The notes under the pieces were generated by a model. It did no database searches and had not been told where the DNA came from. It saw only the letters and a list, made by a program, of their open reading frames with translations. Below, piece by piece: positions 1 through 7,610 of a stretch of DNA of 11,629 bases. Source of the stretch: an archaeon (GTDB taxonomy: Archaea; Methanobacteriota; Methanobacteria; Methanobacteriales; Methanobacteriaceae); NCBI GenBank assembly GCA_024409145.1, contig JAKSUF010000026.1:1-11629 (forward strand), in the 5' to 3' direction. The first letter of the stretch is position 1. Each line of letters begins with the position of its first letter. The position numbers and the translations under genes were made by a program.

Positions 1-283
1 ATAATACTTTATAAAATATAATATGAATAAATTATTATATTTTTTATATTTACATTAACGATTATAAAATTAAAATAAAAATTATAATCAATTACTTTAT
101 TACTTTATAAAAGATAGGAGTTCATAGGAATTCTAATAGAATAAAAGTTATATAATTAGAATAAAAATCCTATACTGACAATAGAATTAATGCATTAAAA
201 CTATAATGCAATTATAAACTAGCAACTTTACAATCTAAAGAATGCTAAAACAGATTAAAAATATCAATTAATCTTTTAACAAC

Positions 284-359
284 AAATATTATAGAATCAT
301 AAGTTATTTGGAGATTAATAATTAATTAACAAATTAAATAATAAGATTCAATAATATTT
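284..359. repeat. Imperfect inverted repeat, about 76 bases
   Basis: The arms 284-298 and 345-359 are reverse complements at 14 of 15 positions, with the single mismatch at base 293 against 350. Both arms contain the less A/T-only word GAATC/GATTC. Inside the arms, TTATTT and AAATAA could pair further with small bulges, giving a long irregular hairpin. The words AAGTTATTT (301-309 and 365-373) and TTAACAAATTAA (326-337 and 379-390) also recur as direct copies nearby. It could be a decayed mobile repeat, a structured RNA or chance in low-complexity DNA; no target-site duplication is evident. Confidence 0.4.
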
Positions 360-649
360 AATTTAAGTTATTTAATATTTAACAAATTAATAATTAAAGA
401 ATTATTAATTATAATAATCATTAATTAGCATATTATTTATTATTTTAAAAAAAATAATCAGTAACCTATCCACATTTAATAATAATTACTTTTTTTGTAT
501 TGATTTATTTAGAAATGATTAAACTAATTAAATATTAGATAAATCAGATATCCAATAAATCTTATTAAATAAATTCAATCATATTAAATTTATTACATTA
601 AGATAAAAATTAACAATTCAGAATAAATTCTTGATAAATTACTGAATTA

Positions 650-659
650 TTTATGTATA
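650..659 (+). promoter_or_regulatory. Possible TATA box for dnaG
   Basis: TTTATGTATA at 650-659 would place transcription start near 680-685, leaving a leader of about 75 bases before the dnaG ATG. The surroundings are so A/T-rich that other TATA-like words (for example around 667-690) are equally possible. The choice is an inference. Confidence 0.25.
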
Positions 660-691
660 TTACAGTATAATTTAAATTATAATTAATTATT

Positions 692-726
692 ATAATTGCT
701 AGAGACAATATCTAGCTATAAATTAT
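692..726 (+). promoter_or_regulatory. Hairpin in the dnaG leader
   Basis: GCTAGA at 698-703 and TCTAGC at 711-716 form a perfect 6-bp stem with the 7-base loop GACAATA. It can be extended by ATAATT (692-697) pairing with AATTAT (721-726) across a 4-base bulge. It lies about 20 bases upstream of the dnaG ribosome binding site, so it could be a leader structure or an operator. No function is known to me. Confidence 0.4.
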
Positions 727-746
727 CTCTAATTACCAAAGCTCAA

Positions 747-752
747 GGGAGG
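747..752 (+). promoter_or_regulatory. Ribosome binding site that fixes the dnaG start
   Basis: GGGAGG lies 6 bases upstream of ATG 759-761. It is a strong archaeal Shine-Dalgarno sequence and makes ATG 759 the start. The in-frame TTG at 696 has no such site, and the 21 residues it would add are not part of the usual archaeal DnaG N-terminus. Confidence 0.9.
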
Positions 753-758
753 CTTAAT

Positions 759-2081
<1,323 letters not shown>

Positions 2082-2098
2082 TTAAACTTAATATTTTA

Positions 2099-2138
2099 TA
2101 GACAGTTTAAACTGTCTACTTTTTTTATTTTATTTTTT
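2099..2138 (+). terminator. Terminator of dnaG
   Basis: Bases 2099-2118 form a perfect 20-base palindrome (TAGACAGT stem, central TTAA) starting 18 bases after the dnaG stop. It is followed by seven T at 2120-2126 and a further T-rich run to 2138. The T-tract alone would be a good archaeal terminator; the hairpin strengthens the call. Confidence 0.8.
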
Positions 2139-2201
2139 AACTTTTATCATCTTAAATTTAAAAAAAACTAATTTTAAATATTTAAAAAAAGATATAATAA
2201 C

Positions 2202-2209
2202 TATATATT
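2202..2209 (+). promoter_or_regulatory. Possible TATA box for xerA
   Basis: TATATATT at 2202-2209, behind an A-rich stretch, would give a start near 2230 and a leader of about 35 bases. The ribosome binding site AGGAG (2254-2258) is 5 bases before the xerA ATG. Several alternative TATA-like words exist nearby, for example at 2172-2182. Confidence 0.35.
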
Positions 2210-2263
2210 TATAGATTTTTTAGGTATTATGAGTTTTTATTAAAAAATTAAGTAGGAGATAAA

Positions 2264-3256
2264 ATGAGTGATTACTTAACAGAACAGTTAACATTACCTC
2301 ATAATAATTTAGACATAAATTCTGTCAAATTACCGGTTTATGATAATGATGGAAACTTAAAACATATCTGTGAAGTTTTAGATTTTAATCAAATGTATGA
2401 AGATTATATGATTGAATTAGAAATTAGAAACTACTCAGAAAATACTGTTAAAACTTATGGATCAATTATTAAAAATTTTATTGAATACATAAATACTGAA
2501 AAAATTTATGATAGAAAACAATTTTTAAGAAGTTTTAAAAAGTACATTACAGAATTAAAAAGAACTAAATTAGTAACTCAAAATTATATTTATTTAAATA
2601 CTGTTGTTTGTAAAAAATTTCTAGAATTTAATAATATTTATTATTTAGATGAAATTAAAAACCCTAAAAGAACAAAATCATTACCTAAATCATTAAATGA
2701 AAATGAGGTAAGGAATTTAATAAATTCTATTACTTGGGATGAATCAGACAGTTTATATAAACAAAAAACAAAAATGAGAGATAAATTAATTTTAGCACTC
2801 CTTTACTCAACTGGTCTTCGTGTTTCAGAATTAGTATCATTAAACACAAAAGATATTGATTTTGAAGAAAGAACTATTAGAATAAGAGGTAAAGGAGATA
2901 AAGATAGACTTGTTCTTTTTGATAATCTAACAAAAGATTTAATTTTTAACTATCTTAAAATTAGAAACAGTGATAGTGAATATCTTTTTATAAATAAAAA
3001 AGGAAGTAATTTAAGTTCAAGATACATCCAATTAATGATAAAAAAGTATGCAGAAGAAGCGGGAATTAAAAAGAAAGTTACACCCCATATTCTTAGACAT
3101 TCATTTGCAACACATCTTCTTAAAAATGGAGTAGATATAAGAGCAATCCAACAATTACTTGGACATGCAAGTCTCTCTACAACTCAAATTTATACAAGTG
3201 TAGATATGGATACACTTAAAACATTCTATGATCAAGCAAAATTACAATTTAAATAG
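2264..3256 (+). CDS. xerA: XerA/XerD-like tyrosine recombinase
   Basis: This 330-residue site-specific recombinase most likely resolves chromosome dimers at a dif-like site, as XerA does in archaea. An N-terminal SAM-like core-binding domain (about 42-140, with the motif YSENTVKTYGSIIKNF) is followed by the catalytic domain (about 141-330). The full active site is visible: R186 in TGLRVSEL, K210 in the GKGDKDR beta-hairpin, H275 and R278 in HILRHSFATHLL, H301 in LLGHASLSTTQ, and the nucleophile Y310 in IYTS. About 40 residues precede the core-binding domain, making it longer than the roughly 280-300 residues common in the family. No phage or integrative-element gene lies nearby, which favours a housekeeping role over a mobile-element integrase. 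I saw no dif candidate. A small membrane protein gene follows after 18 bases. Confidence 0.88.
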   Translation: MSDYLTEQLTLPHNNLDINSVKLPVYDNDGNLKHICEVLDFNQMYEDYMIELEIRNYSENTVKTYGSIIKNFIEYINTEKIYDRKQFLRSFKKYITELKRTKLVTQNYIYLNTVVCKKFLEFNNIYYLDEIKNPKRTKSLPKSLNENEVRNLINSITWDESDSLYKQKTKMRDKLILALLYSTGLRVSELVSLNTKDIDFEERTIRIRGKGDKDRLVLFDNLTKDLIFNYLKIRNSDSEYLFINKKGSNLSSRYIQLMIKKYAEEAGIKKKVTPHILRHSFATHLLKNGVDIRAIQQLLGHASLSTTQIYTSVDMDTLKTFYDQAKLQFK

Positions 3257-3274
3257 TTAATTAAAGGTATTAAT

Positions 3275-3427
3275 ATGAAAAGAAATCCAATAAAACAATC
3301 ATTAAAAGACCCTGAAAAAAGAGCAAAACTATATTTAGGTATCAATTTAGCAATGATAATGGTTACATTTTTAATTGTTATTGGAACTATATTATTTATT
3401 TTAATATTAGTAGGTATAATACATTAG
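3275..3427 (+). CDS. Small single-span membrane protein, function unknown
   Basis: A 50-codon ORF starts at ATG 3275 with AAAGGT (3264-3269) about 5 bases upstream as a ribosome binding site, and only 18 bases after the xerA stop, so the two are probably cotranscribed. The first 20 residues are hydrophilic and basic (MKRNPIKQSLKDPEKRAKLY). Residues about 22-49 are almost entirely hydrophobic and form one membrane helix, possibly a tight hairpin, ending in a short tail. The positive N-terminus suggests that end stays in the cytoplasm. I do not recognise a family. The clear ribosome site, soluble-then-membrane organisation and position in an operon argue that it is real. It may be a membrane anchor or regulator, but nothing in the sequence says of what. 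Confidence 0.72.
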   Translation: MKRNPIKQSLKDPEKRAKLYLGINLAMIMVTFLIVIGTILFILILVGIIH

Positions 3428-3485
3428 TATTATATCTAATTAATAACATCAATATTATATTATATTATAAGATATTATCATCATA

Positions 3486-3505
3486 TAAAATAAAATAAAA
3501 TAAAA
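3486..3505 (-). terminator. T-rich terminator of the ATP-grasp gene
   Basis: On the minus strand the stop codon is followed immediately by four copies of TTTTA (plus strand TAAAA at 3486-3505). T-rich tracts of this sort end transcription in archaea. The 79 bases between the convergent genes (3428-3506) hold nothing else recognisable, and the rightward xerA unit presumably also ends here. Confidence 0.55.
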
Positions 3506-3506
3506 G

Positions 3507-4832
3507 TTATAAAAATTTAATATTTTTATTTATTTTATTCTCAGCAAAATCTAAATCTTGAATTAATAAATCCAGATCAGAATTAGAATTTAGAATAGTA
3601 ACAATAGGTTGATTTTTTTCTATTTTTACATTTTTATAAGGAATATCATATACCTTAGATATATTTAAATCATTAACCTTAATATTATTTTCTGCATAAA
3701 TAATCTTTTTAATACTATACAACAAATTAGAATTGTTTAATTTAGGAATTTCAATTAACTCACCTTCACATGCTTTAATATGAGCATCAAGCATATTAAT
3801 TCCTAAAACATCTTCACAACATTCGTAAGTACCTTGGAATCTTGGATTAACTTCAATTACATATAAATCATTTTCATCAAAATCTGAACTTCTTGATTTT
3901 AAAGAATCTTCAGAAAGTATGAAATCAACACCATTAGATCCAATTAAATCAAGAGAAGAAATTAAATCTTGAGAGACTAAACTCATATTTTCATTAATCT
4001 TATCAAAATTATTCTTAAATAAATTAAGATTAAAATTATCTATTTTATAAGTATTATCCTTTAATATAGGGTTAAATTTAATAAAACTTTCATAAGTTAA
4101 AGGTAATATATTTCCAAAATAAACAAAATTATCTTTAATATTAAAATCATGACCAGTTAAAAGTCTAGTATTAATAATATTTTTTGATTCTGAATTTGTA
4201 GACAATACTGAAGAAGATAAATTTACACCAGAAATATACTCTTGCATCAAATAAGAACCATCCAAAATAATAGACTCAAAATTACTTTTATTAAAATCAT
4301 TTAAAGTATCATTATTTAAAAGAAAAGCTCCAACCCCACCAGATCCATCAAGAGGTTTTAAAATAAATTGATTATCATTATATTGTTTAGCTATATCAAC
4401 AACTTCATCTACATCAACTGGTTTAAAAGTTAAAGGAACATTAAATTTATTTTTAATTTTATTATAAAACTTAAATTTATCATTAGTAATTTCAGTATTT
4501 AAATTACCATAAATTTTATTTTTAAATTTAGAAAATTTACCTTTAAAATCATTTGCAGAAATACCAGTAGTAAAAATAATTTTATCAACAACATCCAAGT
4601 ATTCTTCTGCAAGATCCAATAATTTGAAAGAAGAAAAATTCTCCTCAAAACTCCCACAATTAAATTCAGCACCACCAATAGCAAGTTCTTGATGCAAAAT
4701 ATGTTTAGAATTAAAGGGCTCTATGAAATCTAATGTTTTAAAATAACTAACAGAAAAAGTATTATACTTTAACTTTAATGCAGAATTAACCATAGGTCTT
4801 GTATTAATTCCCATAATCAATAAATTTTCCAT
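3507..4832 (-). CDS. ATP-grasp superfamily protein, substrate unknown
   Basis: The protein (441 residues from ATG 4832) has an ATP-grasp fold of the type seen in archaeal carboxylate-amine ligases related to biotin carboxylase (COG2232-like). The N-terminal pre-ATP-grasp domain begins LLIMGINTRPMVNSALKLKY (about 4-23). The ATP-binding lysine is probably K159 in FILKPLDGSGGVG, whose glycine-rich loop spans about 162-168. QEYISGVNLSSS (197-208) and NGVDFIL (300-306) match later core strands, and the metal site appears as E327, N329 and R331 in VIEVNPRFQGTYE. The C-terminal part (about 367-441) is divergent. ATG 4832 is preferred because GTGAT (4841-4837) in front of it matches the archaeal ribosome binding sequence; a GTG start at 4841 would add three residues. 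It stands alone between a tRNA and the xerA unit, so context does not reveal the substrate. Unusually high Asn, Lys and Ile content reflects low G+C. Confidence 0.85.
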   Translation of the reverse strand: MENLLIMGINTRPMVNSALKLKYNTFSVSYFKTLDFIEPFNSKHILHQELAIGGAEFNCGSFEENFSSFKLLDLAEEYLDVVDKIIFTTGISANDFKGKFSKFKNKIYGNLNTEITNDKFKFYNKIKNKFNVPLTFKPVDVDEVVDIAKQYNDNQFILKPLDGSGGVGAFLLNNDTLNDFNKSNFESIILDGSYLMQEYISGVNLSSSVLSTNSESKNIINTRLLTGHDFNIKDNFVYFGNILPLTYESFIKFNPILKDNTYKIDNFNLNLFKNNFDKINENMSLVSQDLISSLDLIGSNGVDFILSEDSLKSRSSDFDENDLYVIEVNPRFQGTYECCEDVLGINMLDAHIKACEGELIEIPKLNNSNLLYSIKKIIYAENNIKVNDLNISKVYDIPYKNVKIEKNQPIVTILNSNSDLDLLIQDLDFAENKINKNIKFL

Positions 4833-4974
4833 AAAAATCACACAAACTTATAACAATAAAGCAATAATATCCACAGAATAACAATATATTAAATTCAATA
4901 TTACCATTTTTAATAGAACCATTATCGCTAAAATATAAAATAACAATAATAAATTAAAAAAATTACCCCGCAAA

Positions 4975-4982
4975 TATATAAA
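4975..4982 (-). promoter_or_regulatory. Possible TATA box for the ATP-grasp gene
   Basis: On the minus strand TTTATATA (4982 to 4975) is followed by GCGGGGT (4971-4965), a G-rich word that stands out in very A/T-rich DNA. Transcription would start near 4950, giving a leader of about 120 bases. A second TATA-like word around 4995-5003 is an alternative, and readthrough from the tRNA gene is also possible. Confidence 0.35.
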
Positions 4983-5036
4983 AGATTATAAAAAATATAT
5001 AAAATAATTATTAAAATTCTTTAAGTAAAATAATTT

Positions 5037-5043
5037 AAAAAAA
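5037..5043 (-). terminator. T-tract after tRNA-Gln
   Basis: Seven consecutive T on the minus strand (A at 5037-5043) begin 10 bases after the last tRNA base. This is a typical archaeal terminator for a single tRNA gene. Confidence 0.55.
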
Positions 5044-5053
5044 GCAAGATAAA

Positions 5054-5125
5054 TAGTCCCGAGCGGAGTCGAACCGCCGTCTCCGGGTCCAAAGCCTAGA
5101 AGGATTACCACTACCCTACGGGACT
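5054..5125 (-). tRNA. tRNA-Gln (anticodon UUG)
   Basis: The cloverleaf is complete over 72 bases. The acceptor arm pairs AGTCCCG (5125-5119) with CGGGACT (5061-5055), with discriminator A at 5054 and no encoded CCA. The D arm is GGG/CCT with loop bases AGTGGTAA. The anticodon loop CTTTGGA (5094-5088) has anticodon TTG at 5092-5090. The T arm has stem GGCGG/CCGCT and loop TTCGACT. In methanogens this tRNA is charged with glutamate and then amidated by GatDE, for which the A1-U72 pair seen here is a known identity feature. No intron is present. The anticodon stem CTAGG/CCCGG contains an A-C mismatch at positions 29/41 next to a U-G pair, which is unusual. It is the only RNA gene in the window. 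Confidence 0.95.
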
Positions 5126-5154
5126 ATATTTAATTGCATATTTAGTTATACACA

Positions 5155-5170
5155 ACATACTATAGTATGT
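5155..5170. repeat. 16-base perfect palindrome at the expected tRNA transcription start
   Basis: ACATACTATAGTATGT equals its own reverse complement. Its centre is about 22 bases downstream of the TATA-like element 5180-5188, where archaeal transcription would be expected to begin. It may be an operator, a start-site feature or a chance palindrome; at this A/T content roughly one such palindrome per 10 kb is not surprising. Confidence 0.5.
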
Positions 5171-5179
5171 AATAAATAG

Positions 5180-5188
5180 TATATAAAC
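5180..5188 (-). promoter_or_regulatory. TATA box of tRNA-Gln
   Basis: On the minus strand GTTTATATA (5188 to 5180) resembles the archaeal TATA consensus TTTATATA. Transcription should start near 5155-5160, so the precursor would have a 5' leader of about 30 bases to be removed by RNase P. Confidence 0.6.
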
Positions 5189-5398
5189 TTATCGGTAGTT
5201 TAGATAAAAGATAATAAAAAAACAGAATATCTAAAAAAATAAGGAACAAAATCTAACAAAAAATAAAAATATATTTAAAAAATTATTAGATAAAAATAAC
5301 AAAATAAGAAGTGTAATTATAATTATAATAAGTATTAAAAAATAATTATTAAAAATATAAAAAATAGTAAAAAATTAAAGTAGTAAATAATAATTAAG

Positions 5399-5442
5399 AA
5401 AAAACAAATTAGTGTTTTAATAAATAAAACATCACAATGTTT
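5399..5442 (-). terminator. Probable terminator of the ATP synthase operon
   Basis: Downstream of atpD on the minus strand a hairpin with stem AAACAT/ATGTTT and loop TGTG (5442-5427) is followed by TTTATTTATT and then six T (5404-5399). The stem is short and weak; the T-tracts are the better evidence. Confidence 0.5.
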
Positions 5443-5465
5443 AATTCTTAATATTTATTACAAAC

Positions 5466-6149
5466 TTAATTTTCAGCTTCCGCTTGAGCTCTTGCTAAAG
5501 CAGCAGCTTCATTTTTTTCAATAGTAGATCTAATCATCTTCAATCTGACGAAGTTTTCCCTTTCCATTTCCTGAAGCTTCATATCAATAGATTTAATAGT
5601 AGCTTGGAACTTAGGAATCATAATGTGTTCAAGAGAGTTTACTCTACGTTTTGTAGCTTCAATCTCTTCTGCTAAGAGATAGATAGTTTTTTCAACTTCA
5701 CCAAGTTCAATAACTAATTTTAAAGCTTCTTCAAATTTCTTTGCTGCTTCATCTAATTGAACTGAAGTATCTGAAAAACCATAACCTCTTTCAACTAAAG
5801 TTCTTGATTCCATTTCCATATCAGTAACAGGTACGGAAACACCCATAATACTTCTTGAAGAAATATCTACTTTTACAGATTCTTTAACAGATAATGCTGC
5901 TTTTTGAACTGCTAAATCACCCATAGTAATTTGAGCTTCAGTAAGTGTAGCAAATGCTTCTGATAAAGTTTTTTCTGCATTTTCACGAACCCCTTGAACT
6001 CTATCTAAGATATCAAAAAACTCTTTAATTAATGCATCACGTTTTTGTTTAAGTAAACTATGACCATTAACCGCAAGTTTTGCTCTCTTTTTAAGAGCTA
6101 ATAACTCCATACGAGTAGGGTTAATACCACTAAGAATTTCTTCTGCCAT
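5466..6149 (-). CDS. atpD: A-type ATP synthase subunit D
   Basis: This 227-residue protein is the central rotor shaft subunit of the A1 head. It fits inside the A3B3 hexamer and, with F, transmits rotation to subunit C and the membrane ring. The signature GINPTRMELLALKKRAK (8-24) and HSLLKQKRDALIKEFFD (30-46) begins a long N-terminal helix; the C-terminal helix starts around ATKRRVNSLEHIMIPKF (165-181). The two helices form the antiparallel coiled coil of the family, with a short beta-rich middle (about 90-125). The length is slightly above the usual 205-220 because of an Ala/Glu-rich tail. The start is fixed by GGAGG about 6 bases upstream. It is the last gene of the operon and, unlike the other subunit genes, is separated from its neighbour by 73 bases. 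Confidence 0.97.
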   Translation of the reverse strand: MAEEILSGINPTRMELLALKKRAKLAVNGHSLLKQKRDALIKEFFDILDRVQGVRENAEKTLSEAFATLTEAQITMGDLAVQKAALSVKESVKVDISSRSIMGVSVPVTDMEMESRTLVERGYGFSDTSVQLDEAAKKFEEALKLVIELGEVEKTIYLLAEEIEATKRRVNSLEHIMIPKFQATIKSIDMKLQEMERENFVRLKMIRSTIEKNEAAALARAQAEAEN

Positions 6150-6222
6150 ACTATCCTCCTAAGATAATATTTACGAATAAAAGAAATAAATGATGAATTA
6201 ATCACCAAATATTATACCAGAA
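6150..6222 (-). promoter_or_regulatory. 73-base atpB-atpD gap with atpD ribosome site and a possible internal promoter
   Basis: The atpD ribosome binding site AGGAGG lies just before its start (5' end of the gap's coding side). At the other end, the minus strand has GTATAATATTT (about 6218-6208), which could serve as a TATA element with a start near 6185. No clear hairpin is seen. The promoter is speculative. Confidence 0.25.
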
Positions 6223-7608
6223 TTATTCCGGGTAATATTTTTCGACCATTTCATCTTTAACTCTTTTAAGTTCGTTTTTAGGTAATATAGTTAATAATTT
6301 CCAACCAAGATCTAAAGTTTCTACAATAGTTCTGTCTTCGTCTTTAGCTTGAGTAATGAATTCTTTTTCAAAGTCATCAGCAAATGCTAAGAAACTTTGG
6401 TCTCTTTCAGTAAGAGCTTCTTCCCCTACTACAGCAACTAAATCTCTTAATTCACGACCTTCTGCATAAGCAGAATAAAGTTGGTCAGATACACCACTGT
6501 GGTCATCACGAGTTCTGCCATCTCCAATACCACCACTCATTAAACGAGATAAGGATGGAAGTACATCTACAGGTGGGTAAATACCTTTCCTGTGGATATC
6601 TCTAGCAAGTACGATTTGTCCTTCAGTAATATATCCAGTTAAATCAGGAATTGGGTGAGTAATATCATCTTGAGGCATTACTAAAATAGGCATTTGAGTA
6701 ATAGAACCTTCTTTACCACCAATACGCCCTGCACGTTCGTAAATAGTAGCTAAGTCGGTGTACATGTAACCAGGGTAACCTCTACGACCAGGTACTTCAT
6801 CCCTAGCAGCAGAAATTTCTCTTAATGCTTCACAGTAGTTAGATAAATCAGTTAAGATAACTAATACATGCATACCTAATTCAAATGCAAAGTATTCAGC
6901 AGTAGTTAAAGCCATTTTAGGAGTAAGAATTCTTTCAATAGCAGGGTCATCAGCTAAGTTCATGAATACAGTTACTTTTTCTAATGCACCAGTTCTTTCG
7001 AAATCTCTCATAAAGAAGTTAGCTTCTTCGTGAGTAATACCCATAGCAGCAAAGATTACTGCAAATTCATCGTCACTACCAACTACTTTAGCTTGTCTTG
7101 CAATTTGAGCAGCTAAATCGTTGTGAGGTAAACCAGAACCTGAGAAAATAGGTAATTTTTGTCCTCTTACGAGAGTGTTCATTCCATCAATAGTAGAAAT
7201 ACCAGTTTGGATAAATTCAGCAGGGAATTCTCTTGATGCAGGGTTCATTGGGTTACCATTAATATCAAGTTCTACATCAGGAATAATTTCTGGACCACCA
7301 TCAATAGGTTTACCAGTACCGTTAAAGATACGACCCATCATATCTTTAGAAACACCGATTTTAGCAGTTTCACCAGTAAATCTTGCTTTAGTGTCACGAG
7401 TGTTTAAGTCAGTAGTACCTTCGAATACTTGAACAACAGCAATATCATCTTTAACTTCTAAAACTTGTCCACTTCTAGCTTCTCCAGCAGGAGTTTCAAT
7501 TTCTACAATCTCATTGTAAGCTACGCCTTCTACACCTTCTACAATCATTAAAGGACCAGAAACTTCAGAAACGGTTGTATATTCTCTTGTTTTAATATCA
7601 GCATTCAT
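6223..7608 (-). CDS. atpB: A-type ATP synthase regulatory subunit B
   Basis: The 461-residue protein is the non-catalytic nucleotide-binding subunit that alternates with A in the A3B3 head. An N-terminal beta-barrel (about 8-78) is followed by the RecA-like domain. The region equivalent to the P-loop reads IFSGSGLPHN (154-163) and lacks GKT, as expected for B and distinguishing it from A. LVILTDLSNYCEALR (249-263) and EVPGRRGYPGYMYTDL (271-286) are family signatures, and PSLSRLM (351-357) probably supplies the arginine finger R355 to the neighbouring A active site. The helical C-terminal domain contains ALTERDQSFLAFADDFEKEF (398-417). Length is normal for the family. It starts 2 bases after the atpA stop, with its ribosome site (GAGGT) inside the end of atpA, which suggests tightly coupled translation. 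Confidence 0.98.
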   Translation of the reverse strand: MNADIKTREYTTVSEVSGPLMIVEGVEGVAYNEIVEIETPAGEARSGQVLEVKDDIAVVQVFEGTTDLNTRDTKARFTGETAKIGVSKDMMGRIFNGTGKPIDGGPEIIPDVELDINGNPMNPASREFPAEFIQTGISTIDGMNTLVRGQKLPIFSGSGLPHNDLAAQIARQAKVVGSDDEFAVIFAAMGITHEEANFFMRDFERTGALEKVTVFMNLADDPAIERILTPKMALTTAEYFAFELGMHVLVILTDLSNYCEALREISAARDEVPGRRGYPGYMYTDLATIYERAGRIGGKEGSITQMPILVMPQDDITHPIPDLTGYITEGQIVLARDIHRKGIYPPVDVLPSLSRLMSGGIGDGRTRDDHSGVSDQLYSAYAEGRELRDLVAVVGEEALTERDQSFLAFADDFEKEFITQAKDEDRTIVETLDLGWKLLTILPKNELKRVKDEMVEKYYPE

Positions 7609-7610
7609 TT

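Larger units (their letters stand above)
1..695. other. AT-rich intergenic region with no recognisable gene
   Basis: No open frame with a ribosome binding site or a recognisable protein is visible on either strand. By hand count bases 1-660 hold about 91 G or C (near 14%), clearly lower than the flanking coding DNA. Short A/T palindromes are frequent, including 7-bp stems at 191-197/204-210 and 252-258/268-274, but at this composition such stems are expected by chance. The right end must carry the dnaG promoter. Whatever gene lies further left is outside the window. I cannot exclude an unrecognised small RNA. Confidence 0.7.
5126..5465. other. Intergenic region between the ATP synthase operon and tRNA-Gln
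   Basis: No protein-coding frame is supported in these 340 bases. They hold the likely end of the ATP synthase transcript on the right, the tRNA promoter on the left, and very A/T-rich filler in between (about 5210-5395). Both flanking genes are on the minus strand. Confidence 0.7.

Noticed and set aside
466..474. CTATCCACA, one base from the bacterial DnaA box; a similar word lies near 4868-4876
   Set aside because: Archaea do not use DnaA, the copies are isolated, and no cdc6/orc1 gene or origin repeat set is present.
1..695. Possible CRISPR array or regular repeat cluster in the A/T-rich region
   Set aside because: The recurring words are few, irregularly spaced and A/T-only; there is no repeat-spacer periodicity.
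696..758. Upstream TTG start that would lengthen DnaG by 21 residues
   Set aside because: It lacks a ribosome site, while ATG 759 has GGGAGG at ideal spacing, and archaeal DnaG normally begins at MGKGEELTTTKYLIHAEINA.
2264..3256. The recombinase as an integrase of a provirus or integrative element
   Set aside because: No phage, plasmid or attachment-site features surround it, and the tRNA-Gln gene is nearly 2 kb away, complete, and without a repeated 3' end that I can find in the window.
4833..4841. GTG start that would lengthen the ATP-grasp protein by 3 residues
   Set aside because: The GTGAT here more plausibly serves as the ribosome binding sequence for ATG 4832; no ribosome site precedes the GTG. 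The difference is trivial.
4848..4922. 24-codon upstream ORF in the leader of the ATP-grasp gene (minus strand)
   Set aside because: It has no ribosome site, its codons look like random A/T-rich sequence, and such short frames are common by chance.
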